Shown here: positions 1-7,732 of the stretch, piece by piece | How positions within the stretch are numbered: position 1 is the stretch's first letter | How the letters are laid out: every line of letters begins with the position of its first letter | From: Thiodiazotropha sp037382065 | GTDB taxonomy: Bacteria > Pseudomonadota > Gammaproteobacteria > Chromatiales > Chromatiaceae | Reading direction: 5' to 3' | Assembly: GCA_037382065.1 (NCBI GenBank) | Contig: JARRQF010000035.1 | Location: 1-26,375 of the forward strand | DNA: 26,375 bases | Translations under genes and position numbers: made by a program | The notes under the pieces: generated by a model | Database searches by the model: none | The model's input: only the letters and a program-made list of their open reading frames with translations | What the model was told of the DNA's origin: nothing

Positions 1-95
1 ATTCCCTGCGCATTGCGCCTTGTCTCCTGGCCTGAGCAGGCTTCTATCCTCGTCAATTTGTATGAAGCACCACACTAGTTTAGCAGTAGCATCAT
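1..95. other. Left-edge non-coding stretch
   Basis: No open frame of note runs into this edge on either strand. Read on the minus strand it contains purine-rich, G-rich text ending in AATGCGCAGGGAAT. This resembles dispersed intergenic repeat material of gammaproteobacteria, but with only one partial copy visible I cannot call it a repeat. Confidence 0.3.
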
Positions 96-395
96 TTAAA
101 ATTTAAACAGATCCTCAGCCGCCTGGCGTATCGTCTCATCAGAGGTGGATTTGCCTTTAACTTTTGGTTCCAGAGTGGCTTCGAAAAGCTCACAAAAGTT
201 GGGCTTGTCTTTCTCCATTACCCTTTCCACTGCCGGTTCCTCACATTGATTGGGACGACCAGGTGCATACCAGCGACAGTTCAAACAGACACGAGTTGGC
301 TTGCCACACTTTAAGCAGGTGGTTTCCCGTCCGTAATCTGATGATTTTAGTTCCTGACTGCAGTGCCAGCATCTTCCTTTGGTTAAATCATTCAT
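96..395 (-). CDS. Small zinc-ribbon-like protein of unknown function (99 aa)
   Basis: The protein has paired cysteine knuckles. CWHC at residues 9-12 and CLKC at 27-30 are followed by a CLNC motif about ten residues later, with two further cysteines (QCEEP and NFCELF). This pattern is typical of a zinc-ribbon or rubredoxin-like fold. A strong ribosome-binding site (AGAGGAGA) lies six bases before the ATG, which supports a real gene. The acidic and basic C-terminal half has no membrane segment, so the protein is probably cytoplasmic. It is followed by non-coding DNA and preceded by a gene in the same direction about 90 bases away. I recognise the general type (uncharacterised proteobacterial zinc-ribbon proteins) but no function. 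Confidence 0.75.
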   Translation of the reverse strand: MNDLTKGRCWHCSQELKSSDYGRETTCLKCGKPTRVCLNCRWYAPGRPNQCEEPAVERVMEKDKPNFCELFEATLEPKVKGKSTSDETIRQAAEDLFKF

Positions 396-488
396 GGCAA
401 TCTCCTCTGTTTTATAGCTATATTTCCCTGGCTCTTAAGCTTCCATCTAAACTACCTTTCTATACAGCTATCGAGCAATACGTGCCGG

Positions 489-1085
489 TTAGCTAGTTTT
501 TATCATAAGATGTGAACCCAGCTCTTTAGATATTGGGTATACGCTTTCAGATGGTAGGTGTTTTATAAAATTCTTATTACCTTCTTTACGGAGCTTGTTT
601 AACTTAAGCACAAGAGGCGTTACATCTTCAATCTTTACAATCCAATCTTCAATAAACTCGGTAATGATATGCCTACTTAAGCCAACTTGAATACTAAAAT
701 AGGTTAAGGCCGTACCATTTTGATTTCTCTCTGTATCCCACTGAACATGAACCTTAGCTTTTTTAAACGCTTCGTCCCATTTCTTTGCTGAACCATGAAT
801 ACTCTTTTCTGGTGATGTCAACACACCATGTGATAACGCTTTTTCCCAACCTGACCTTTTAATATGAACTGCAAGTATTCTATTTTGATTAGGTTTTTTA
901 CCCCAGTTACTCCTATGCATTAGCCAAAAGAAAGAGGGTTTTATCCAAGTCATCCTTGAAAATGAAAATGGTGCGATAAAACGTTGCATTTTTAATGCAG
1001 GATCAGCGATGCTATCAGAGTATGCTTGATACATAACAGTAGTATCCCTGTTAAAATCTGCTCTTATTTCGTATAACTCAGCCAT
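489..1085 (-). CDS. DUF4291 domain-containing protein
   Basis: A protein of 198 residues that matches the DUF4291 family over nearly its full length. It begins with the typical EIRADFNRDTTVMYQAYS segment. It then has the RMTWIKPSFFWLMHRSNWG core, a HVQWDTERN motif, a SIQVGLS segment and a terminal EDWIVKIEDVTPLV motif. The family is widespread in bacteria and fungi and has no established biochemical role. No signal peptide or membrane span is visible, so it should be cytoplasmic. The ribosome-binding site before the ATG is weak (AAAGAGA almost abutting the start). It sits alone between the zinc-ribbon gene and tonB, with no functional link that I can see. Confidence 0.85.
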   Translation of the reverse strand: MAELYEIRADFNRDTTVMYQAYSDSIADPALKMQRFIAPFSFSRMTWIKPSFFWLMHRSNWGKKPNQNRILAVHIKRSGWEKALSHGVLTSPEKSIHGSAKKWDEAFKKAKVHVQWDTERNQNGTALTYFSIQVGLSRHIITEFIEDWIVKIEDVTPLVLKLNKLRKEGNKNFIKHLPSESVYPISKELGSHLMIKTS

Positions 1086-1155
1086 TCTCTTTATCGTATG
1101 TTAGTGCTTAGCTCAAAGGTGGAGTTTCTTAGTGTGGATAGGGTGGTTGGTACCA

Positions 1156-1905
1156 TCAGTGATCAAGTGTATAAGCCATGGCATAGTTGATGGGTAATGG
1201 GCAGTTAATCTGGGGCGGTATTTTTGGTAAGGGATGCGCTGCTTTGATCGCCCTTCCCGCAGCTTTGCGCAATAGGCTATGAGCACCGATAATATCTAAA
1301 TCGGTGACCCTCCCATCGCAAGCAAGCTTGAAGCTAACTTTAACTTCTCCTTCGATATTTTTGCGGCGGGCGAGTGTTGGATAGCGTTTTTTCTCTTCAA
1401 TTCTGGCCAGTAGTTTAGCCAGATACTGCTCTTGAATTTCAGCCTTTAGACGCGCACGGGGTGGTGTTGGCGTCTGTTTTGCCTGCATCGTTTCAAGCGG
1501 CTCGGGTTCGGGCGCTTTCTTGTCAGCTGGCTTGGGCGTTGGTTTAGCAATTTGCTCTTTCGGTGTGGGCTCAGGCTCAGGCTCAGGCTCAGGTTTAGGC
1601 TTAGGCTTAGGTTTAGGCTTAGGTTTAGGTTTAGGTTTAGGTTTAGGTTTAGGCTTAGGCGGTGTTTTGACAACCTTTTCGACAGTTTTTTCAACAACAG
1701 GTTTTATTGGTGGTAGAGTCACTATCGGGTGTGGCTCAGGAATGGCTTGCGGGAAGTTAAGTAGAACAAACAAAGGTTCTGCCTTTTGCTCATCGATTGC
1801 CGCACGAGAAATGCTGCTGTCTGACCAAGTTATGATGATCAGTAGATGCAATAACAGCGAGGTTGATAGAGCCAGAAGGCGCCAGCCTGGAGTGGATTGC
1901 GTCAT
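1156..1905 (-). CDS. tonB: TonB energy-transducing protein
   Basis: TonB spans the periplasm and passes proton-motive force from ExbB/ExbD to outer-membrane TonB-dependent transporters. The 249-residue protein has one N-terminal membrane anchor (about residues 10-27). A long Pro/Lys then Pro/Glu linker follows at roughly residues 78-115, a second proline-rich stretch comes after it, and a C-terminal TonB domain starts near residue 160. That domain has the recognisable RYPTLARRKNIEGEVKVSF core followed by a DGRV turn. The start overlaps the exbD stop by four bases, so translation is probably coupled. The rigid KP repeat comes from a hexanucleotide tandem repeat in the DNA and may vary in length between strains. 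Two cysteines in the C-terminal domain could form a disulfide. The substrates served are not visible here because no TonB-dependent receptor is in the window. Confidence 0.95.
   Translation of the reverse strand: MTQSTPGWRLLALSTSLLLHLLIIITWSDSSISRAAIDEQKAEPLFVLLNFPQAIPEPHPIVTLPPIKPVVEKTVEKVVKTPPKPKPKPKPKPKPKPKPKPKPKPEPEPEPEPTPKEQIAKPTPKPADKKAPEPEPLETMQAKQTPTPPRARLKAEIQEQYLAKLLARIEEKKRYPTLARRKNIEGEVKVSFKLACDGRVTDLDIIGAHSLLRKAAGRAIKAAHPLPKIPPQINCPLPINYAMAYTLDH
1568..1657. repeat. Hexanucleotide tandem repeat inside tonB
   Basis: On the plus strand, fifteen consecutive 6-base units are visible: four GGCTCA, then eleven GGTTTA or GGCTTA. On the coding strand they encode alternating Pro-Glu and then Pro-Lys dipeptides of the TonB linker. 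Because the unit is six bases, slippage changes linker length two residues at a time without breaking the frame. Confidence 0.95.
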
Positions 1906-2303
1906 GGTTTTTCAGTCAGGATATCTAGAGATTCTGCACCAGCGCTGCGTGCCGCATCAATGATTTTAATGCCTGTACCAAATTGTGCTGATTGATCGCC
2001 TTTCAGTCTGACAAATCGTTTGTTTGGCGCGTGTAGAGCACCGCGCAAGGTCTGTTCAAGATTGTCCAAGGATGCGGCACGCCCATCCACCAGAATATCC
2101 CCATTGGGCAGCATGCTGATCTCCACTGTGTCATCTTCTTCACTGGGGTTGCTGCTTTGGGCCTCGGGCAGTTGAATATCGATGGCCTCGTCTTCAATGA
2201 AGTGGGCTGTCAGCATAAAGAAGACCAATAGCAGAAATACAATGTCAATCAGTGGGGTGAGATTAAGTACATGGCTGGATCGCCGTCGGTACTCATACGC
2301 CAT
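1902..2303 (-). CDS. exbD: ExbD, TonB-system proton-channel subunit
   Basis: ExbD forms the proton-conducting complex with ExbB that energises TonB. The 133-residue length is normal for the family. It has a short basic cytoplasmic N-terminus (residues 1-14). One transmembrane helix follows, with the conserved LTPLIDIVFLLLVFFML text that includes the channel aspartate (near residue 20). A periplasmic domain ends in a typical region of alternating strands and helices. The gene overlaps exbB by eleven bases upstream and tonB by four bases downstream, which indicates one transcript. TolR is the paralogue to exclude; adjacency to tonB favours ExbD. Confidence 0.93.
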   Translation of the reverse strand: MAYEYRRRSSHVLNLTPLIDIVFLLLVFFMLTAHFIEDEAIDIQLPEAQSSNPSEEDDTVEISMLPNGDILVDGRAASLDNLEQTLRGALHAPNKRFVRLKGDQSAQFGTGIKIIDAARSAGAESLDILTEKP

Positions 2304-2967
2304 CGGTGATATTCTCCCATTGATGCGTCTGTGCCGTTTGTGGAGATGGTGCGGCAGGCAATGTTCGCTGTTCCAGCAAGAGTGAAATGCAGCGGTTCAT
2401 CTTCATTGCCCTGCGCTCTACACTGCCTTCAAGAAAGTGCAACATTAATAAAAGCGGGATGGCGACAGCCAATCCTACTCCGGTCGTGATCATTGCTTCC
2501 CATATACCGCCCGCCAAAGCTTGGGCGTCTACCTTGCCGCCTGCTTGTTCTATAACCATAAAGGCTTTGATCATGCCTGTAATGGTGCCTAGTAGGCCCA
2601 ACAGGGGGGCGGTGTTTCCCAGTACGCTCAGTGTGCGCAACCCAAATTCCATGCGCTGGATCTCTTCATCGCGTACCCGATTCCCCACTCCTTGCAGATC
2701 TTTGACACCTTCAGTATGAGCCTCGGTCATAGCGTGAATCACCCTGGCTTCTGGCCCTTTGAGGTCAGCGATTTGTGCGAGTGGATTGTTTTGGTCAAGG
2801 AGTCGTCCAAGTTTTTCCAGCCACTCCTTGGGGAGTTGACGAAGACGTAAAAATAGAGAGTAGCGTTCTAGCACGATAGCTAGGCCAATCGATGAGTAGG
2901 CGGCGAGTATCCAAATAACAGGGCCACCTTTGGCAAGTAGTTCAGCAAGATTCATGGTGTGATCCAT
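2293..2967 (-). CDS. exbB: ExbB, MotA/TolQ/ExbB proton-channel protein
   Basis: An integral inner-membrane protein of 224 residues. A first helix near residues 15-30 (GPVIWILAAYSSIGLAIVLER) precedes a cytoplasmic loop. Two more helices in the C-terminal half carry the family signature (LRTLSVLGNTAPLLGLLGTI and then GVGLAVAIPLLLMLHFLEG). It assembles with ExbD and drives TonB. Two in-frame ATG codons lie four residues apart. Family alignments usually start near MNLAELL, so the true start may be at 2955; neither has a good ribosome-binding site. It is the first gene of the exbB-exbD-tonB operon and faces away from the cytochrome cluster across a shared 364-base gap. Confidence 0.93.
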   Translation of the reverse strand: MDHTMNLAELLAKGGPVIWILAAYSSIGLAIVLERYSLFLRLRQLPKEWLEKLGRLLDQNNPLAQIADLKGPEARVIHAMTEAHTEGVKDLQGVGNRVRDEEIQRMEFGLRTLSVLGNTAPLLGLLGTITGMIKAFMVIEQAGGKVDAQALAGGIWEAMITTGVGLAVAIPLLLMLHFLEGSVERRAMKMNRCISLLLEQRTLPAAPSPQTAQTHQWENITDGV

Positions 2968-3006
2968 CGGTAGAGGTTACTGGAGTGTCTGCAAATATAA
3001 GGCCAT

Positions 3007-3034
3007 ATTATAAGTGTCTGTATTAAGAAATAAA
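3007..3034 (-). promoter_or_regulatory. Possible exbB promoter
   Basis: Read on the minus strand, a perfect TATAAT sits at 3012-3007. A weak TTTATT lies 16 bases upstream (3034-3029). Only the -10 element is convincing. Confidence 0.35.
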
Positions 3035-3060
3035 TACCCTTTCAATTGCCGGATTAATGA

Positions 3061-3091
3061 GTGATTTGACGCAATAACTGCGTGAAATCAC
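3061..3091. promoter_or_regulatory. 31-base near-perfect palindrome, candidate operator of the cytochrome operon
   Basis: GTGATTT at 3061-3067 pairs with AAATCAC at 3085-3091. Inside it, ACGCA at 3069-3073 pairs with TGCGT at 3079-3083. The symmetry is interrupted by one G:G position and by one mismatch next to the centre. The palindrome lies directly upstream of the candidate -35 element, where an activator or repressor dimer could sit. The cognate regulator is unknown, and the element could instead act as an RNA hairpin. Confidence 0.55.
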
Positions 3092-3095
3092 GTGT

Positions 3096-3124
3096 TTTCC
3101 ACTATTTTTCACGGTTTTTATAAA
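3096..3124 (+). promoter_or_regulatory. Candidate sigma-70 promoter of the cytochrome operon
   Basis: TTTCCA at 3096-3101 and TATAAA at 3119-3124 are separated by 17 bases. Each matches four or five positions of the consensus hexamers. Transcription would start near 3131, giving an untranslated leader of about 200 bases before the first cytochrome gene. Confidence 0.4.
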
Positions 3125-3142
3125 TCAATGTTTAAGTGAAGA

Positions 3143-3160
3143 CACGCAAATATATGCGTG
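3143..3160. promoter_or_regulatory. Second inverted repeat sharing the ACGCA/TGCGT core
   Basis: CACGCA at 3143-3148 and TGCGTG at 3155-3160 form a perfect 6-bp dyad around AATATA. The arms repeat the core of the 3061-3091 palindrome. The centres are about 75 bases apart, so the two sites bracket the candidate promoter. This arrangement would suit cooperative binding of one regulator. Confidence 0.45.
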
Positions 3161-3331
3161 ATATGCCTGTTAACTGAGGTTGCAGTTTAATGAAGAAATT
3201 AAATAAATCATTGTAAAAAAAGGTGATTAACCTGATGGCCCAGAGTGTGCATACGCCACAGAGATAAACCACATAATAGATGTTGTTTTTTGAATGCTGA
3301 ATAATAAGAACCATAACACTGGGAGATCTTG

Positions 3332-6166
3332 ATGTTACAAATAAAAAGCCAGGCATTGGCCTGCATGGTTGCAGCTGGGCAGCTCTCACTTTTTGCGTCT
3401 CTATCCTCGGCAGGTGTTCTTGATGAGACGGTTGCGCATCCTCCAATACCGTTGCTAACAGAAGATGGTGAACATGTTTTGGGGAGTGGCAAACCCTACA
3501 GTCCTCGTGCCAGTTGCGCCGGTAGTGGCTGTCATGACTATGACAAGATTACCCACGCGTACCACATGGAGCAGGGGAGGGATGAGGCGCGAGATGACTA
3601 TGGCAAGGATCATGGGCAGCCGCAACTTATATCCCCCGGCTATTTTGGCGGATATAACTGTATGGGTGGTAATAACCCAGATATCACCGCCAAAAAAGAT
3701 AATGCATCAATAGACGATTTTGCAGATTTGGGCACTCCTGATCAGGTGAAGCGCTGTCAAGGGTGCCACTCAGGCGGCGGATGGATGGAAAAAGACCGAA
3801 ATGGTCATCGATATGATCAGGTTAATCCAGAGACCATTCCCAATTTGGATGGTGATTACTACAGTCGTAGCACAAACGATGCCGGTGAAGCAACTGTCGA
3901 GTTATGGGATTGGCAAGCGAGTGGTGTGGCAGAAAACGACTGTTTTATCTGCCATGTGAAACTCGATGAAATGGTGACCTTTGACCATCGTCTGGATTCC
4001 GATACAACACCCTTCAGCCATGCCATGTCGCTTAGGGGAAGTCTGATGGGTGGTGGTAATTTTCGTTATGGTGCGACCGCCATGCTTGAGTTTATGAATC
4101 TTAACATGAGCGGTGACAGTGCATCAGATAAAGCCCTGGTTAGTTTTGCACGTAGTGGTGAAGGGGATGATATTGAGGTATCTGATCTGGTCATCAAGAG
4201 CGATGGTACTCCTGAACTTACATGGAATAGCGAGGCATTCGATGAACAGGGGCTTGTGACCATACCGATGGTCCGCTATCCCGGCAACGATAGTTGTATG
4301 AAGTGCCATCGAACATCCAATTCAAGAAGAGGGTTTTACGGGTTTGGTGAAGGTGCTGAAGCCGTATTTGAAGAAGATGGCATGCTGATAAGAGACTATC
4401 AGGATGATGTTCACAAAGGACAAGTTTGGACAGAAGCAAATGGCGAACAGCGCAATATTGAAAACTGCAATGCTTGCCACAGCAGGAATTATTATAATAA
4501 ATCTTTCGGTTATCAGGCGGATCTGGATGCCGATCATGGTTTCCTGAAAGGCAATTCAGATATGGATCTGGGTAATGATCACGACTACTCACCTTCAGCA
4601 AAGTCATGTGTCTATTGCCATCAGAACGCAGAGAATCCAGCGATACCATCTGGCCATGAAGATATGCTTGCTGCCCATCGGGAGCGTTGGAAGTTGGCTG
4701 GGGATATGACCGGATATACCGAGGATACACTCGATCGTATTACCCAAACCCATCTTGATGTGATTACCTGCGAAGCCTGCCATATTACCGATAAAGTGAG
4801 TCGTGACACCCCACTTCAGATCATGTATCGCTACGCGGCAAGTGAAGATGGTGAGTTGAGAATACGTCCCTATAATGCAAAATACCGTTCGCAATGGATT
4901 GAAAAGAACAGTGGATATATATTCACAAAAACTGAGCGTAACAGTGTTTTTCAAATGGACATGGATGCCGATGGAAATAGAACAGGATTACTTATTGACC
5001 CAATCAGTGGCGATACAATCGGTCAGGTCGATGTGGGAATGTCGCACGGAAGCTGGAGGTTTTCTGATCCAGAGGATTATGCAACCATCGTCGCTTTGAA
5101 AGGTGCTTATGATAATCTTCTGAGAAAGAAAGGTGTTGAGAATCCTAATGCTGTGCTGGTATGGGGTGCTTCTAATTTCTATGTCTTATCTCATAACACA
5201 CGACCAGCTACCCAAGCAGTGCAGTGTGAAGAGTGTCATGAGAAGACTTCCCGTGGGGCGTTTAGTTCACTGGTTTCAACGTCAGGCGTGCTAGGCGCAT
5301 CTAATAGCAAAACAGTGGCAACACTTCCCGATAAACGCCTGGTTGATGAAGGCATTGTCGAGATGGCATTTCCTTCAATGAAAGTGAGTGATGATGGTGA
5401 AATCACAGAAAATGTAGAAGATGTGCTCTACTATAGTGCCCTCAATCCCTCACTCTCTCGCCTGAGTACAGCAACGGCACCCGTATTTGCTGGATATATG
5501 AGTGTTGTTGATGGCTTGGCAGGCATGACCACGTTGGGTCTTAAAAATGATGAGATTACCCAGCTTCAGAGTTTAATGCCGGCATCATCATCGATCTACC
5601 TTTTCAAGCCACGATATGGCGATCAGATGGTACGAAATATCGCCATAATGTCAGAGAAGAATGGCCAGGCAGATCGGGTGCTGAGTACCTACCGATTTCT
5701 GGCTAGTATTGAAGGTGAAGAGCGTGTCGCTTCAGCCAGTCAGTCAGGCAAGATGGAGCTCTCTCAGGTTTATAAAATTGAGGCAAAAAATGAGGATGGT
5801 GAGCTAGTTGATCAGTTTCCTGGCACTCCTCTCTATATTAAATTGCCATGGAGCGAGAGTAATCAGGATGCCTTGACCGTGATCTCATCGGATAATGGTG
5901 AGAGTTGGAGTGGTGTTGAATCGGACCAAATTATTATTGCACAGGCTGCGACGTCAGATACCGATGGTTATGTGATTGTTAAAGCCGATCACCTGAGCTA
6001 CTTTGCTGTTGCAAAAGCCTCTTCGACGGAAAGTAGTGGCGATGGCAATAGTGATTCAGGTGGCGGTAACAGTAACAGCAGTGGTGGCGGTGGAAGTTTA
6101 TTTATTCTACCAATACTCCTGCTTGGTTTGATGCTGCAACGGCGAATTACTCGCAAATCAGTCTGA
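3332..6166 (+). CDS. Octahaem c-type cytochrome with GlyGly-CTERM sorting tail (944 aa)
   Basis: A secreted multihaem cytochrome, predicted to end up at the cell surface. The ATG at 3332 has a GGGAG ribosome-binding site six bases upstream, and the signal peptide covers about residues 1-27 (ending SLSSAG). Eight haem sites lie between residues 62 and 636. Seven are CXXCH (CQGCH, CFICH, CMKCH, CNACH, CVYCH, CEACH, CEECH) and the first, CAGSGCH, is an unusual CX4CH. Residues 640-900 have no haem and end in a small beta domain (DHLSYFAVAKA). A Gly/Ser/Asn linker follows, then a hydrophobic helix and a basic end (RRITRKSV). That architecture is the GlyGly-CTERM signal, which rhombosortase cleaves in gammaproteobacteria. 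It is the first gene of the operon. There is no CXXCK site, so it is not an NrfA- or Otr-type reductase by that test. Terminal surface electron carrier is my inference; an enzyme role is possible. Confidence 0.85.
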   Translation: MLQIKSQALACMVAAGQLSLFASLSSAGVLDETVAHPPIPLLTEDGEHVLGSGKPYSPRASCAGSGCHDYDKITHAYHMEQGRDEARDDYGKDHGQPQLISPGYFGGYNCMGGNNPDITAKKDNASIDDFADLGTPDQVKRCQGCHSGGGWMEKDRNGHRYDQVNPETIPNLDGDYYSRSTNDAGEATVELWDWQASGVAENDCFICHVKLDEMVTFDHRLDSDTTPFSHAMSLRGSLMGGGNFRYGATAMLEFMNLNMSGDSASDKALVSFARSGEGDDIEVSDLVIKSDGTPELTWNSEAFDEQGLVTIPMVRYPGNDSCMKCHRTSNSRRGFYGFGEGAEAVFEEDGMLIRDYQDDVHKGQVWTEANGEQRNIENCNACHSRNYYNKSFGYQADLDADHGFLKGNSDMDLGNDHDYSPSAKSCVYCHQNAENPAIPSGHEDMLAAHRERWKLAGDMTGYTEDTLDRITQTHLDVITCEACHITDKVSRDTPLQIMYRYAASEDGELRIRPYNAKYRSQWIEKNSGYIFTKTERNSVFQMDMDADGNRTGLLIDPISGDTIGQVDVGMSHGSWRFSDPEDYATIVALKGAYDNLLRKKGVENPNAVLVWGASNFYVLSHNTRPATQAVQCEECHEKTSRGAFSSLVSTSGVLGASNSKTVATLPDKRLVDEGIVEMAFPSMKVSDDGEITENVEDVLYYSALNPSLSRLSTATAPVFAGYMSVVDGLAGMTTLGLKNDEITQLQSLMPASSSIYLFKPRYGDQMVRNIAIMSEKNGQADRVLSTYRFLASIEGEERVASASQSGKMELSQVYKIEAKNEDGELVDQFPGTPLYIKLPWSESNQDALTVISSDNGESWSGVESDQIIIAQAATSDTDGYVIVKADHLSYFAVAKASSTESSGDGNSDSGGGNSNSSGGGGSLFILPILLLGLMLQRRITRKSV

Positions 6167-6175
6167 ATCGTTTGT

Positions 6176-6397
6176 ATGCAGCTTAAAAGTAAGCGTATCA
6201 AATCAGTGCTGCCCTGGAGTGCTGGTGCTGGGTTCGCAGCCGGTCATATGATGCTAACGACACAGTGTACCATTGTGACCGTTGGCGTCTGTACCGGTTG
6301 CGCCGGTTGTGTGATTGCATTGGCCTCCCTGGTTAGCTGGGGAGCATGCAAGGGCGGGGCAGTGGAGCAGAGCGATAGTGATACAAGGAAGCAATGA
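6176..6397 (+). CDS. Small cysteine-rich membrane protein (73 aa), unknown
   Basis: A short protein with a basic N-terminus (MQLKSKRIKS). Hydrophobic stretches at about residues 11-28 and 31-57 follow, then a hydrophilic acidic end. It has five cysteines at residues 31, 39, 42, 45 and 58, three of them in the motif CTGCAGC. No haem-attachment motif is present. The gene begins nine bases after the cytochrome stop and its end overlaps the porin start by four bases (ATGA). It is therefore embedded and probably translationally coupled, although its own ribosome-binding site is poor. I do not recognise a family. Possible roles are metal or cluster binding, a redox-active membrane subunit, or an assembly factor for the conduit. 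Conserved position in other genomes would confirm that it is a gene. Confidence 0.65.
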   Translation: MQLKSKRIKSVLPWSAGAGFAAGHMMLTTQCTIVTVGVCTGCAGCVIALASLVSWGACKGGAVEQSDSDTRKQ

Positions 6398-7650
6398 GAG
6401 GTTCGGTTCGTTTTATACCTATCACTATTCCACTGTTCACTCTGATAACGACATCAGTTATGGCAGGCATTTCCGGGAGTTCAGAGACTCGTTTGCAGGT
6501 AGATAGCAGTCGTTATGAGAATTCCGACAATTATCTGGAGCAATGGACTGCTCTCTACTATAGGGATTTGGCAAGTGATCTACGCATGGGGACGCAGTTT
6601 GAATTGGATGCGAATGAGGAGGGGGTTACAGGCCGTCTCTACCAGCTCTATCTAAAAAGCGGTGATCATTCGGATAGGCCCGAGCTAACTATCGGTCGCT
6701 TTGAGACTATCGATAACAGCGGGTTCCAGACGCTTGATGGCTTTTCTGTAATAAATAGATCATCGCCCGTCGCTTGGAAGGTCTACGCCGGCAAGCCAAG
6801 ACGGTTTGAAGACCTATATAGTTCGGATGCTGAGACGATGGTTGGTTTAGGAGGTGTGTATGACCTTCAGCCTGCCATAAAGTCTGAACAGTTTGAAAAA
6901 CTTCTATTTAATATTGGCCTGGATCATCGATGGAGTTCGTCAAAACAGACGAATTTTCATGGGAGTATCAGTGGTCTTCTACAACAAGTTGAAGAGAGGA
7001 CTCAACTTAGTGATTTTTACCTGGCTGCTGATGTAAATCTGGATACTCGAACCTATCAAAGAGTCGTTATTGATACACATTTTAATCTGGCCCGGCAAGG
7101 TAGTGTCAGGATTGGTTATCGCTACTATCAACCAGATGAAGAACCAGAGACCTTTCGTGATATGTATCATGGCTTCTATAGTATGCAACGACAGTCGTTA
7201 TGGAAAGGTGTTTGGCAGTTGCCAAAATGGAAGGATCTGCAAACCTATCTCGAAATGAACAGAAGTCACCTTGAGTTTGGTAGCAATGGAGCGGGAGTGG
7301 CGGCTGAAATGGTCTACGCCATGCGTAAAGGAAATATCGTTGATCTCCGTCTCGACTATGTTGAATTGGAGGAGGAGTATGCTACTTCGCTCTATCTGCG
7401 AAGCAGACAGCCCATATCATCAACACTAAAGTTTGTTGCAGAGTCCGTTTTTCAATCCAAACATACCCAGCTATCAGGTGATAATCATCTGATTGGGTTA
7501 TCTCTTTCTGTGGCGAAGATGCTTATGAAGCAAACCACGCTTGATCTTAGTGGTGAGTGGCTAGGTCACTCTGATCGAGATAATGAATATCGTTTATCGG
7601 TGTCTTTTAGATATGACTTTTATCAAACAAATACGGGTGAGCTACCTTGA
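6394..7650 (+). CDS. Outer-membrane beta-barrel (porin-like) protein of the cytochrome conduit
   Basis: A protein of 418 residues with an N-terminal signal peptide (about residues 1-24, ending SVMAG). The rest is a long series of amphipathic strands with alternating aromatic and polar residues (such as LYQLYLKSG, SVRIGYRYYQ, IVDLRLDYVEL and the near-terminal EYRLSVSFRYDFY), typical of an outer-membrane barrel. There are no haem motifs and almost no cysteine. The ATG has a good AAGGA site four bases upstream and overlaps the preceding gene. Its size would allow roughly 18-22 strands, but I did not count them reliably. In porin-cytochrome complexes such as MtrCAB, a barrel like this sheathes a multihaem cytochrome across the outer membrane. 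The same role is inferred here from position among multihaem genes. Confidence 0.8.
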   Translation: MRGSVRFIPITIPLFTLITTSVMAGISGSSETRLQVDSSRYENSDNYLEQWTALYYRDLASDLRMGTQFELDANEEGVTGRLYQLYLKSGDHSDRPELTIGRFETIDNSGFQTLDGFSVINRSSPVAWKVYAGKPRRFEDLYSSDAETMVGLGGVYDLQPAIKSEQFEKLLFNIGLDHRWSSSKQTNFHGSISGLLQQVEERTQLSDFYLAADVNLDTRTYQRVVIDTHFNLARQGSVRIGYRYYQPDEEPETFRDMYHGFYSMQRQSLWKGVWQLPKWKDLQTYLEMNRSHLEFGSNGAGVAAEMVYAMRKGNIVDLRLDYVELEEEYATSLYLRSRQPISSTLKFVAESVFQSKHTQLSGDNHLIGLSLSVAKMLMKQTTLDLSGEWLGHSDRDNEYRLSVSFRYDFYQTNTGELP

Positions 7651-7732
7651 ACCTAACCGTAAATATCCGATGTAAGGGAATGATCCTAAAAAAATCAGTT
7701 GACCGCTCCATTCTAATAACAGGTTTCTGATT

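Larger units (their letters stand above)
2968..3331. other. Divergent intergenic region between exbB and the cytochrome operon
   Basis: This AT-rich gap has no credible coding frame. It should carry promoters for both directions. On the plus strand I see a candidate sigma-70 promoter bracketed by two related inverted repeats, annotated separately. On the minus strand a perfect TATAAT (reverse complement of 3007-3012) lies 40 bases before exbB, but its upstream hexamer is poor. I found no convincing Fur box. Confidence 0.6.

Noticed and set aside
1520..1963. Plus-strand Gly-rich frame opposite tonB and a minus-strand Leu/Asn-rich frame
   Set aside because: Both are alternative readings of the hexanucleotide tract inside tonB.
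2968..3060. Fur box controlling exbB-exbD-tonB
   Set aside because: AT-rich text is present but I could not align a convincing GATAAT-type 19-base site.
4218..4954. Minus-strand frames of 116-170 codons within the first cytochrome gene
   Set aside because: They are antisense to a gene with continuous haem motifs and have no recognisable domain or ribosome-binding site.
3332..6166. Octahaem nitrite/hydroxylamine/tetrathionate reductase
   Set aside because: No CXXCK catalytic haem motif is present, and the long haem-free C-terminal part with a GlyGly-CTERM tail does not fit those enzymes.
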